A stretch of 48,541 nt of DNA from NCBI GenBank assembly GCA_026417575.1, contig JAOACZ010000007.1, positions 1 through 48,541 on the forward strand, read 5' to 3'. Under the pieces are notes generated by a model. The model saw only the letters and a program-made list of their open reading frames with translations, was not told where the DNA came from and did no database searches. The stretch comes from a bacterium. Its GTDB lineage: Bacteria > Auribacterota > UBA3054 > JAPLST01. This document shows, piece after piece, positions 16,351-24,489 of the stretch. The stretch's first letter is position 1; each line of letters begins with the position of its first letter. A program made the position numbers and the translations under genes.

Positions 16351-17250
16351 ATGGGTGTATGCGGGCGAAGATCGGAACATGGCTGGATACGTTGGCTGAT
16401 GATTTGTGTAGCCGGAGTGGGCTTAGCGGCCCTGGCGAGCTGTAGGGAATCGCAGGTGCTCTCCGTGCACTTCATCGACGTTGGGTACGGGGACGCGATT
16501 GTGGTGCACATGCCCGGGGAGGCAACGATCCTTGTGGACGGTGGGTACGGCGCGCACGAGACCGACCAGGGACGGCGAACGGTGCTGCCGTATTTACAGG
16601 AACTCGGGGTCACTCAGTTAACGGCGGTGGTGGCGACGCACAGTCATCCTGATCATGTAGGTGGGGTCGTGGATGTGGTGCGCGCATTGCCGGTGGGACA
16701 GGTGATACGGCCGGCGTGGGGGCGGACAAATGTGTACACGCTGACGCTGGATGAGGTCGCGGCGGTACGTGGGGTTCCTGTTGAGCGAGGTGGGCGCGGA
16801 ATAGAGTGGAGATGGGGGAGTATGCGACTCCGAGCGCTGCATCCGATACCGGGGGGTGCGGATGTTGCTGACGAGTCATTTGATTTGAATGCAAACAGCT
16901 TGGCGCTCGTAGTCGAATTTGGCGCGGCACGTGTGTTGTTGCTGGCAGACGTAACGACTCCGGTGCTGCGCGAACTTTATACGCACGGATATCTGCCCCG
17001 TGCAACGTTGATCAAAATTCCGCACAGTGGCCAGCGGGACGCGTATGATGAGGAACTAGTGCGCGCGTTGGCACCTCAACATGCAGTGCTGATGGTGGGG
17101 CCAAACCCGTACAGTGCACCGGCGCCGGAAGTGGTCAGCGGATACGAAGCGATGTGCATGCTGTGGCGCACGGATCGCGATGGCACTGTCGTTGCCGAGC
17201 TGACGAAGGACGGGCAAATTCGGGTCGGAGCAAAAGGAAAAACTCACTGA
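16351..17250 (+). CDS. MBL-fold hydrolase lipoprotein (ComEC/Rec2-like)
   Basis: A 299-aa protein with a lipoprotein signal peptide: TM core LMICVAGVGLAALASC with lipobox LASC and Cys31 as predicted acylation site. The metallo-beta-lactamase domain resembles the C-terminal domain of ComEC. It contains VHFIDVGYGDAIVVHMPG, LVDGGYG, THSHPDH (His97, His99, Asp101, His102), VLLLADVT and IPHSG. The fold is usually a phosphodiesterase or nuclease with two metal ions. A lipid-anchored position suggests action on an extracytoplasmic substrate. The start at 16351 is chosen over an upstream in-frame ATG at 16237 because it gives the lipoprotein signal and avoids overlap with the previous gene. It is the last gene of the exosortase operon. 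Confidence 0.82.
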   Translation: MGVCGRRSEHGWIRWLMICVAGVGLAALASCRESQVLSVHFIDVGYGDAIVVHMPGEATILVDGGYGAHETDQGRRTVLPYLQELGVTQLTAVVATHSHPDHVGGVVDVVRALPVGQVIRPAWGRTNVYTLTLDEVAAVRGVPVERGGRGIEWRWGSMRLRALHPIPGGADVADESFDLNANSLALVVEFGAARVLLLADVTTPVLRELYTHGYLPRATLIKIPHSGQRDAYDEELVRALAPQHAVLMVGPNPYSAPAPEVVSGYEAMCMLWRTDRDGTVVAELTKDGQIRVGAKGKTH

Positions 17251-17443
17251 CGAAGTCCGGCGCCTGGGAGCAATAGAGATTCGGAGATACTCGACTCAGC
17301 GTCATGCATAAATCCCACAGCACGTTTTTTTCGTTTCGTACACGTTGCCAGCGGTCAGTTGCGAGGCTTTTTGTATCCTGCCGTGCTTTAGTTCAGCACC
17401 GAGAAATGATAAAATAGACGCGAGGGGACAACCACAGGATTGC

Positions 17444-20155
17444 ATGAATGCACGCATAGTTCTAGTAGCCATGGTGGCGGGAGCCGTTGTGTCGTATGGC
17501 GGGCACACCACTGTGGTAGTGAAGTGGAATGCGGGTGATGTGAAATTCATCACGCGTGAGGGCATGACGCAGATCCATGGTGCGGGATTACAAGCGCCGC
17601 CTGACGCGCCGGGTGCGCCGTGGTTGCCGGCGCGGTACATCGCAGTAGCCATTCCGGCGGGTGCAGTGGCCACGGGTGTGAGCGTGAAGGGGGATGAGCA
17701 GCTCCTTGTGAAGGACGTGCTGTTGCTTCCCGTGCAACCGCCGCAGCGACGGAGCGCGCCTCGGAGGCCGGTTGTGCCGCCTGACCCGGTAGCGTATGCA
17801 GTCGACACGCGGATTCCACTCACGCGGGCCGAGCTGTGCGGAACGCATGAGATGCGGGGTTACACATTCGCGACGATCCGACTCAATGTGCTGCGGTATC
17901 ATCCGGCGGCGCGCACGGTGTGGTATAGTCCGCGGCTCGAGGTCACAGTGAGCTATCGTGAGGGTGCTTCAAGACCACTCCTAGCCGCGGGGCGGCAGCC
18001 TGTTTTTGCGCACATGGCGGCGAGATGGGCGGTAAATGCAGGGGAGCTTGTGCAGGCTGCGCCGAACGTGCATATTCTTGGTGCCAACGTTGTTGATTAC
18101 TTAATCATCACCGCGCAGGGTTTATCAAACGCGTTTGCTTCTCTGGCAGCGCATCGCGAAGCGCGCGGGTTGCGCTGCGCCATTGAAACAGTTGAGAGCA
18201 TTGCCAACAGCTACGCGGGAGCTGACATTCAGCAGAAGATTCGGGCGTGTATTAGCAATTATGTGGCGAATCGCGCTACGACGTTTGTGGTTCTTGGAGG
18301 AGATGACACGATAGTACCAGACCGGGACTGCTACGCATACTGCGAAGGTGAAACGGAGTTAGCAATGCCGACGGACCTATACTATTCCGATTTAAATGGG
18401 ACGTGGAATGCGGATGGGGACACACGCTACGGGGAGACGACAGACGAAGTAGATATGGCGCCAGATGTTATTGTGGGACGTATTCCCGTGCGGACGGCGC
18501 AACAGGCAGCAGATTACATTACGAAGGTTGTAGCCTTTGAGAACAATCGTCCGCGGGGGTTGATGGAGAAAATGTGCATTGTCGGTACAGAAACGTGGAA
18601 TACATACACTGGCACGGCCCGGCCCGCGGATACGTTGAGCGACGGTCATCCTGAGTTTCGGGCTGCCAATCATCCTTACGTGAGTGACGCAGAGATCTGG
18701 TCGCGCCGGATGTATCGCGATGTGATCACGCAATATTGGCGTGCGACAGAGTTGAAGTACTTTTTTGACACACTGACGTCGTGGGATACGAGTGTCGCTG
18801 GTGATTATCTGCAAACAGCGGCAAATTTACAGGGCAAACTGAGTGCGGGTTGGGGACACGTGTTTTTCTCTGATCATGGGTATGAATCAGGGTGGTCGTT
18901 GGAGAGCGGCAACTACACGACGGCAGACGCGAGCACACTGAATAACCGCGTTGTGTTAGTCTACACGGACGCATGTTTGACGGGGCATTTTGATGGGGCA
19001 CCGGAGCCGTGCTTTAGCGAGGCGATCTTGCGCAATCCAGTAGGGGGCGCGTTGGTCTACCTGGGTTGTAGCCGATACGGCTGGGGTGAGCCTGGGAGTT
19101 ACTACGGTGGGCCGTCGTCAGACTACGCACATAGATTCTACCATCGCCTCTTTGGCGTGCGCAGCGTGGCTGGCGGAGTTGCCTTTGCTCAGCACAAAGC
19201 TGACATGATTCCGTTGTGTGGTGCGTATGGGGCGGAGCGTTGGATTCAGTTTGGGCTGAATTATCAAGGCGATCCGGCGATTTTGTTTGGGCAGGTGGAG
19301 ACGAACCAGCCGCCGGTACTGCAGACACCGGCGCAGCGGCAGCTGGGCCTTGCCGGGGCACCAGTGCAGTTCACTGTGCGTGCTGATGATCCTACCGATG
19401 CTGATGTAATTACGCTTCGAGCACAAGATGTGCCCGAATGGGCTGTGTTTGCTACGGTAAGCAACAAGGGCAGTGTAACGGGCACGTTCCACGGCATAGC
19501 GCCGCAGCCAACGGTCGCTGATATAACGTTTGTGGCGAGCGACAAGGACGGAAGCACCAGTGCCACTGTGCGCGTGGTGGTTGGGGCGGCAGGGGTCTGT
19601 AGCGCGCTCTTCATCTCCGAGTATGGCGAGGGCACAGGCTACAACAAGTACCTTGAACTCTACAACGGCACGAGCAACCACATTGATCTGAGCGGTTATA
19701 GTTTGCGCAAGCAAATTAATGGCGCTGGGCCGTATACGAATGATTTGGTGTTAAGCGGGATCTTGACGCCGGGAGAGACGTATGTGATTGTCTACAACCA
19801 GGCCGATGCGGCGCTGCGCGAAAAAGCGGATTTGCTCACAAGTTCTGCGTGCTTGGCTTTCAATGGAAATGATGCCGTGGCGCTATTCGCGCGTGGGCGG
19901 AGCGACTACCAGGTAGATGAAGTAGGAATAGTCAATAGCCCAGCGTACTGGGGGCAGGACGTAACATTGATACGCACACCGCACGTGACAGGGCCGCGTG
20001 TGCCGTACAATGCGGCGGAATGGGAGGCATATTCTGCGGACACGTGGGATGACGTCGGAACACACATGGTGATGCCGGAGCCAGGGCTATGGGCGACTTT
20101 AGGACTGGCGTGGCTTGGTGCGCGGCGCAGGTGTGGCAAAGCGCGATTAGGATAG
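17444..20155 (+). CDS. secreted C25 (gingipain-like) cysteine protease with lamin-tail domain and PEP-CTERM
   Basis: A 903-aa exported protein. The signal peptide is MNARIVLVAMVAGAVVSYGG. A propeptide-like N-terminal region runs to about residue 210. The C25 catalytic domain follows (DYLIITAQGL, VVLGGDDTIVP, MAPDVIVGRIPV) with His478 in FFSDHGYESG and Cys511 in YTDACLTG. Their spacing of 33 residues equals that of His211 and Cys244 in gingipain RgpB. An Ig/cadherin-like domain (about 630-715) is followed by a lamin-tail-type domain (FISEYGEG, KYLELYNGTSNHIDLSGYSL) and the sorting tail MPEPGLWATL, hydrophobic stretch, ARRRCGKAR. In Bacteroidetes, C25 proteases use type IX secretion; here the tail points to the exosortase instead. 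The ATG at 17444 is chosen for the signal peptide over 17345. Confidence 0.88.
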   Translation: MNARIVLVAMVAGAVVSYGGHTTVVVKWNAGDVKFITREGMTQIHGAGLQAPPDAPGAPWLPARYIAVAIPAGAVATGVSVKGDEQLLVKDVLLLPVQPPQRRSAPRRPVVPPDPVAYAVDTRIPLTRAELCGTHEMRGYTFATIRLNVLRYHPAARTVWYSPRLEVTVSYREGASRPLLAAGRQPVFAHMAARWAVNAGELVQAAPNVHILGANVVDYLIITAQGLSNAFASLAAHREARGLRCAIETVESIANSYAGADIQQKIRACISNYVANRATTFVVLGGDDTIVPDRDCYAYCEGETELAMPTDLYYSDLNGTWNADGDTRYGETTDEVDMAPDVIVGRIPVRTAQQAADYITKVVAFENNRPRGLMEKMCIVGTETWNTYTGTARPADTLSDGHPEFRAANHPYVSDAEIWSRRMYRDVITQYWRATELKYFFDTLTSWDTSVAGDYLQTAANLQGKLSAGWGHVFFSDHGYESGWSLESGNYTTADASTLNNRVVLVYTDACLTGHFDGAPEPCFSEAILRNPVGGALVYLGCSRYGWGEPGSYYGGPSSDYAHRFYHRLFGVRSVAGGVAFAQHKADMIPLCGAYGAERWIQFGLNYQGDPAILFGQVETNQPPVLQTPAQRQLGLAGAPVQFTVRADDPTDADVITLRAQDVPEWAVFATVSNKGSVTGTFHGIAPQPTVADITFVASDKDGSTSATVRVVVGAAGVCSALFISEYGEGTGYNKYLELYNGTSNHIDLSGYSLRKQINGAGPYTNDLVLSGILTPGETYVIVYNQADAALREKADLLTSSACLAFNGNDAVALFARGRSDYQVDEVGIVNSPAYWGQDVTLIRTPHVTGPRVPYNAAEWEAYSADTWDDVGTHMVMPEPGLWATLGLAWLGARRRCGKARLG

Positions 20156-20230
20156 TCTTGCAGCGGCAGACGCGAGCCAGAAGGGCCGGTAACGCTCGTT
20201 GGGACGCACGAGGGTGTGGGAGACGATGCG

Positions 20231-20263
20231 GCGCCGCAGGTGCGCGGGCCTCGTGTGCGGCGC
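20231..20263 (+). terminator. possible transcription terminator after the C25 protease gene
   Basis: GCGCCGCA (20231-20238) and TGCGGCGC (20256-20263) form a perfect 8-bp GC-rich stem with a 17-nt loop, 76 nt beyond the stop codon. The following TCTTGTT is a poor U-tract, so this may be only a weak terminator. Confidence 0.35.
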
Positions 20264-20336
20264 TCTTGTTGAGAACCAGTTCTTGTCAGCACGTCGGGCA
20301 AAGATGTCTCGGTACAAAATGAGTTTTCGACAGACA

Positions 20337-20383
20337 CAGACGACAGTTTGTGTCGTTTGCAAACGACATTGTTAGTCGTTTAA
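20337..20383. repeat. tandem pair of 23-bp palindromic repeat units
   Basis: Units 20337-20360 and 20360-20383 share one base, as in the other pairs. Their junction creates the perfect palindrome TGTCGTTTGCAAACGACA at 20351-20368. Each unit has arms like AAACGACA and TGTCGTTT around a short T-rich centre. Same family as 4182-4228, 4306-4329 and 20509-20555. Confidence 0.8.
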
Positions 20384-20409
20384 AATGAGTGTGCGGAAGG
20401 CCATGAGCG

Positions 20410-20661
20410 TTGACGATCAGATGGCTGACGTACAAAGTATTGGTGGCAACAAAGGTTTTATTGTTCTTGGTTTGCCTTGTGTCGTTAGTCGCAGGTGAAG
20501 GTTGGGCTGAATCGACATTTTATGACGAATGCAAACGACATTTTATGTCGTTTGACATTTTTCGGCGGAGGAAGGTGAGCGTTAATGAGAGGAAGTTGGG
20601 TGTGAAAATCGGTAGCTCGGAGGGTGTTGAGTCGGGAGTGAAAAAGAGCTTGAATCGTTAG
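20410..20661 (+). CDS. possible remnant of a secreted protein interrupted by palindromic repeats
   Basis: An 83-aa TTG-start frame whose first 33 residues look like a signal peptide (basic start, core KVLLFLVCLVSLVAGEGWA). Right after it the frame runs into the palindromic pair at 20509-20555, which here encodes meaningless residues (STFYDECKRHFMSFDIF). No domain and no Shine-Dalgarno are seen. It may be the 5' end of a lost gene, or chance. Confidence 0.22.
   Translation: MTIRWLTYKVLVATKVLLFLVCLVSLVAGEGWAESTFYDECKRHFMSFDIFRRRKVSVNERKLGVKIGSSEGVESGVKKSLNR
20509..20555. repeat. tandem pair of 23-bp palindromic repeat units, includes the best copy
   Basis: Unit 20532-20555 is the most perfect palindrome: arms AAACGACAT and ATGTCGTTT around TTT. 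Unit 20509-20532 differs at five positions and shares the boundary C at 20532, again giving a 23-nt period. It lies 250 nt upstream of the methyltransferase gene. Confidence 0.8.
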
Positions 20662-20722
20662 ACAGTGAGGAGGGACTGTTGACGACTAGCAAGCGCGGCG
20701 AGTGGTTTTCTTGCCGAACGAT

Positions 20723-20751
20723 TTGCAGGAGTCATGCGAGTTTGTTACACT
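20723..20751 (+). promoter_or_regulatory. probable promoter of the methyltransferase-folD operon
   Basis: TTGCAG (20723-20728) and TACACT (20746-20751) are separated by 17 nt, 55 nt upstream of the ATG. The boxes are less perfect than others in the window. Confidence 0.5.
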
Positions 20752-20805
20752 AGCGGCGTGGTCATAAGCTTGTAAGAGGCCACAGTAACCTCAAGAGCGC
20801 ACCTC

Positions 20806-21603
20806 ATGATGACAATTATTGGCGAGCGTATCAACATGACGCGCAAAAGCATACGAGAAAAAGTGTGGGAGCGAGATGCAGCTTTTGTTACAGCGGAAGT
20901 GCAGAGGCAGGAGGCATGTGGTGCAACGCACATTGACATTAATGCGGGCGCGGACCCGGCGCGAGAAATTGAGGACATGCGTTGGTTGACAGAAGTAGTG
21001 AGTTCGGCAACCCAACTGCCATTGTCGTTTGATTCGGCGCGAGCGGAGGTGTTGCGCGCGGGGCTAGAACTGTGCAATCGTCCGGGAACGATTATTAATT
21101 CGACGACAGCGGAAAGTGCACGCTTAGCGGATACCTTGCCGCTGGTCAAGGAATTCAACACGGGGATCATTGCATTAACGATGGATGACGGAGGCATGGC
21201 GGAGACGATAGAGGATCGGCAGCGTATCATTGACGCGTTGTGCGCACGGATGCGCGAGGAGGGGATTGGGCTTGAGCGCGTGTACATTGATCCGCTGGTG
21301 CGGCCGGTCTCGACCAATCCTGAGCAAGCACTGATGACAATAGCTGGCGTACGCTACGTGAAGACGCGCTATCCGGAAGCGCACACGATGGTTGGATTGA
21401 GCAATGTATCATATGGCCTACCGAGTCGGATCCACGTGAACCGGGCCTTTTTTGCGTTGTTGGTGGAGGCAGGTTTAGATGGGGCGATCATCGATCCGAC
21501 GGCGGAGGGGATGATGGGCATCATGTTAGCGACGCGGGCGTTGACGGGGCAGGACGAATTTTGTATGGAGTACATAGCCGCCGCGCGAGCGGGCAAGATT
21601 TAA
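20806..21603 (+). CDS. pterin-binding methyltransferase (methyltetrahydrofolate:corrinoid methyltransferase-like)
   Basis: A 265-aa TIM-barrel protein of the DHPS-like pterin-binding family, the size of AcsE/MeTr. It begins TIIGERINMTRKS, the usual MeTr opening. Pterin-contact motifs are present: HIDINAGADP (Asp44, Asn46), LSFDSARAEV, TIINSTT, VYIDPLVRPV and GLSNVSYGLP (the Asn that binds the pterin N5 region). The known reaction transfers the methyl of 5-methyl-THF to the cobalt of a corrinoid protein. No corrinoid protein is in the window, so the acceptor could be CFeSP, MetH-like or another methyltransferase system. Two ATGs, 20806 and 20809, are equivalent. It lies 18 nt upstream of folD, so the pair works in folate one-carbon flow. 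Confidence 0.85.
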   Translation: MMTIIGERINMTRKSIREKVWERDAAFVTAEVQRQEACGATHIDINAGADPAREIEDMRWLTEVVSSATQLPLSFDSARAEVLRAGLELCNRPGTIINSTTAESARLADTLPLVKEFNTGIIALTMDDGGMAETIEDRQRIIDALCARMREEGIGLERVYIDPLVRPVSTNPEQALMTIAGVRYVKTRYPEAHTMVGLSNVSYGLPSRIHVNRAFFALLVEAGLDGAIIDPTAEGMMGIMLATRALTGQDEFCMEYIAAARAGKI

Positions 21604-21621
21604 AGCAGGAAGGAGGCGAGC

Positions 21622-22506
21622 ATGGCAGCACAGATACTCGACGGAGTAGCGACGGCGCAACGTTTGCGAGCGGAGATGGCACGGGAGGTGGCCGCGTTAC
21701 GCGAGCGTGGCGTCACGCCGGGACTAGGTTTTGTTCTTGTGGGCGAGAATCCTGCGTCGCAGGCCTATGTGCGCATGAAGAAAAAGGCGTGTGCTGAGAT
21801 TGGAATCGTCTCTTATGATTACGAACTGCCCGCCACCACCACGCAAAACGAATTGCTGGCGTTAGTGCATAAACTGAATACAGATCCCGCGGTGGATGGG
21901 TTTATTGTGCAGTTGCCGCTCCCGCGGCACATCAACGAAGATGTGATTATTGCGGCGATTGATCCGCATAAGGATGTCGATTGTTTTCATCCGGTGAACG
22001 TGGGCAAGCTGTGCATCGGGGACACGGATGGATTCTTTCCCTGTACGCCGTATGGGGTGGTTGTGTTGTTGCAGGAGTATGGGATTGATCCGGCGGGGAA
22101 GCATGTGGTGATTATGGGGCGATCGAACATAGTGGGGAAGCCGTTGGCAAACTTGTTGGTTCAAAAGCGCGCGGGAGCGAATGCAACGGTGACAATTTGC
22201 CACACGGCGACAAGGAACATCGCTCAGTTTACGCGGCAGGCGGACATCGTTGTGGCAGCGATTGGCCGGCCGCGCACATTGACAGCGGAGATGATCCAGC
22301 CGGGGGCTGTGGTGGTGGACGTGGGTATCAACCGTGTGGAGGATGCCGCGGCAAAGGGTGGGTATCGTCTGGTGGGTGACGTGGATTTTGAGGGGGTGAA
22401 AGAGAAGGCGAGCTGGATCACGCCGGTCCCGGGCGGTGTGGGACCCATGACTATTGCGATGCTGTTGCGCAATGTGCTCAAAGCTGCGCAGCGACGCGTC
22501 GTGTAA
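21622..22506 (+). CDS. folD: bifunctional methylene-THF dehydrogenase/methenyl-THF cyclohydrolase
   Basis: A 294-aa cytoplasmic enzyme that interconverts 5,10-methylene-, 5,10-methenyl- and 10-formyl-THF with NAD(P). Typical motifs are all present: ENPASQAYVRMKKKACAEIG with the catalytic Lys, FIVQLPLPRHIN, CTPYGVV, VIMGRSNIVGKPLANLL for the nucleotide-binding site, GDVDFEGV and TPVPGGVGPMTIAMLL. One oddity is KDVDCFHP, where the family normally has DVDGFHP. The start follows AGGAAGGAGG. It acts between the formate-THF ligase encoded at 42265 and the pterin methyltransferase just upstream. Confidence 0.95.
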   Translation: MAAQILDGVATAQRLRAEMAREVAALRERGVTPGLGFVLVGENPASQAYVRMKKKACAEIGIVSYDYELPATTTQNELLALVHKLNTDPAVDGFIVQLPLPRHINEDVIIAAIDPHKDVDCFHPVNVGKLCIGDTDGFFPCTPYGVVVLLQEYGIDPAGKHVVIMGRSNIVGKPLANLLVQKRAGANATVTICHTATRNIAQFTRQADIVVAAIGRPRTLTAEMIQPGAVVVDVGINRVEDAAAKGGYRLVGDVDFEGVKEKASWITPVPGGVGPMTIAMLLRNVLKAAQRRVV

Positions 22507-22856
22507 TGCGCCGCGCAAAGCAGATCGACGAGCATATCAACTTTACCCACAATAAGAAGGGGTACCAGTTTTGTCCTGTTGCGTAGCTCTTACAGGAAGT
22601 ATCTGTGTTTGTTGGACAGCTGGAAACCTCATTGTGCGCGGGCAAGGGCGTCATGTATATTTCAGTTGATAGCAATTAGGACGCTCTGACAGATGTGATC
22701 GCTTCGCACGCTGGCTGAGCGTAGTATGCGAGTTTTTTGCCATTGTTACGAACGCACGCGAAGGATGTAGTTACTACACCCTGTGATGCGGCGCGAGGTA
22801 AGTTAGCGTACGCATCGCACTCCGCAAATGCGAGGGCACGACAAGACCAAAAGGCT
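22507..22856. other. intergenic region between convergent genes, no gene seen
   Basis: This 350-nt gap lies between the folD stop and the stop of the minus-strand secreted-protein operon. It holds a short inverted repeat TGTAG/CTACA near 22765 but no U-tract, and no open frame with a recognisable domain. Confidence 0.5.
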
Positions 22857-23768
22857 TTATGGCAGTAAGTTTTCTTCTCCAGGAAGGGGCCGAGTGATCT
22901 TTAAGCGCGTACCGAGCTGGTTTGGCTGATACGTCTTAGACAATTTCACAGCGAGCACGGCGGGCCCGATTGCTTTGGCATTGATCATGTGCAGCTGCGT
23001 CTTCACCACGTAAGGAAGTACTGCGTTTGAAGCAATACACTCCTGATATGCGGTAACATAGTCGAACTGATTAGTGCGTTGCAAGGTCTTGCAGATCAAG
23101 ACGTGGGCGATAGCGCCGCGAGTGCTGCATTTAATCTGTCCTTTTGGACTGTCAGTACCGATAGCAATCACGCCCGGGGCGGTGGCAGTTCCGCCGAAGC
23201 TGCCGTGATTCGTCTGCAGGCGTTTGAGCGCACCCACGGTAATCACAGAGTGAATGCTGCCAGCCAAAAGGTGCCCCCCTTTCTTCGCGTTTCCCTTGCT
23301 CGTGGAGATGTTCTGAATATGCACACCCACATTATCACCCGCGTTACTCACGACAATTTTCCCTACCTGCGCCATCCCGGAGAGCAGGATTTTCTTCGGG
23401 GCACCGCTGACGTACAAGTAGGGCAGTACACCAGCACCACCGGCTTGGCCACAACTCAAGTACAGGACACTCGGGCTGCCTTCGACGAACAGTGCAAATG
23501 CCTGTGCTGAGGTTCTGTGCCTCGGAAAGATCAGGTTAGCACTGGTACCTGCGTTACTGATTTGAACGATAACTGTCCCGGGAGGAACGCTTGGCACGCC
23601 ACCGTAAGGCGCGGTCTTTAAAATCTCAGCAACGTGGTCGGTGATAACGTTGACGGAACCTGGTCCTTGATAGACAAGATCGGTTGAGGGAATTTCTCCT
23701 GCGATAGAGGATGTTGCTGCCGCCAGGGCAAGCAGGCCTATGTACATTACCAGATTGCGCGTGTTCAT
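22857..23768 (-). CDS. secreted protein of unknown function
   Basis: A 303-aa exported protein with signal peptide MNTRNLVMYIGLLALAAATS, predicted cleavage after SSIAG. The body is rich in short beta-strand units with recurring G-x-I/V patterns (GMAQVGKIVVSNAG, AGSIHSVITVGAL), resembling the solenoid-like C-terminal part of the 824-aa protein encoded two genes upstream. There is no sorting tail; it ends PLPGEENLLP. It is the third gene of a three-gene minus-strand cluster, 36 nt after the preceding gene, with no obvious Shine-Dalgarno. I do not recognise the family. Confidence 0.6.
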   Translation of the reverse strand: MNTRNLVMYIGLLALAAATSSIAGEIPSTDLVYQGPGSVNVITDHVAEILKTAPYGGVPSVPPGTVIVQISNAGTSANLIFPRHRTSAQAFALFVEGSPSVLYLSCGQAGGAGVLPYLYVSGAPKKILLSGMAQVGKIVVSNAGDNVGVHIQNISTSKGNAKKGGHLLAGSIHSVITVGALKRLQTNHGSFGGTATAPGVIAIGTDSPKGQIKCSTRGAIAHVLICKTLQRTNQFDYVTAYQECIASNAVLPYVVKTQLHMINAKAIGPAVLAVKLSKTYQPNQLGTRLKITRPLPGEENLLP

Positions 23769-23804
23769 TAGGGTGCCGGCACACAGGATGAAAAACGGAG
23801 GACG

Positions 23805-24467
23805 TCAATACTTGCAGATCTTGTGCAGGTCATCGTCCTGGATACAACAAAGGCGTCCAGGCTCGTAGATTTCCGCGAATTCCCCGGTTTCATCGATCAA
23901 CTTGATTAATTCGTTTTTCACTGCCCAGATTTGGGTACGATCATTTCCCTCGCAGTAGAAGTATTTACCCTGATTGAGTGAGTGAGGCGCACCGAGCACC
24001 GTGACTGGTGCTCCGACCGAAGAAAGGCGACGATCAAACACTTGGCACGAGTCGGTGTTGCCTATGTATGAGAGGAGCAACTTTCCCGCCATGAACCGAA
24101 ACTGGAACACAGTATTTGCAGCGGTTCCGAGAATTGTTACGCCGGATGTGCTCAACACCACTGAGTAATACGTGTCGCCCATCTGGAGCAAGGCCCATGT
24201 GCCGTCACACGCACGCACAATGCAATTGGGTTTCCCGACGGCTTCTGGGAACGTCACGTCGATCTTTTTCGTACCCGTTTTGTCAAACATGCTCAAAGTG
24301 CAGCTGGTAATTTGCTGGTTTTCACGGGTGTACATACTGGCAACTGTATTGCCCTTGGTATCATGTTTAAAACTGTCATAATCGGTCAGATTCACAGTCC
24401 CAAGCACACCAGCGTGCAGCTGGAACACGATCGTGCACACGGCGAGTAACATGGCAGTTTGCTTCAT
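23805..24467 (-). CDS. secreted protein of unknown function
   Basis: A 220-aa exported protein with signal peptide MKQTAMLLAVCTIVFQLHAG. The mature part looks all-beta with several single cysteines (SCTLSMF, NCIVRACDG, DSCQVFD, GRLCCIQDDD), and could form a partial propeller or disulfide-linked sandwich. A CAGGAG Shine-Dalgarno precedes the ATG at 24467, which lies 22 nt after the stop of the upstream gene. That fits cotranscription with the NHL-repeat protein. No family is recognised. Confidence 0.6.
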   Translation of the reverse strand: MKQTAMLLAVCTIVFQLHAGVLGTVNLTDYDSFKHDTKGNTVASMYTRENQQITSCTLSMFDKTGTKKIDVTFPEAVGKPNCIVRACDGTWALLQMGDTYYSVVLSTSGVTILGTAANTVFQFRFMAGKLLLSYIGNTDSCQVFDRRLSSVGAPVTVLGAPHSLNQGKYFYCEGNDRTQIWAVKNELIKLIDETGEFAEIYEPGRLCCIQDDDLHKICKY

Positions 24468-24489
24468 GACGGTCAGCTCCTGTGTCAGG

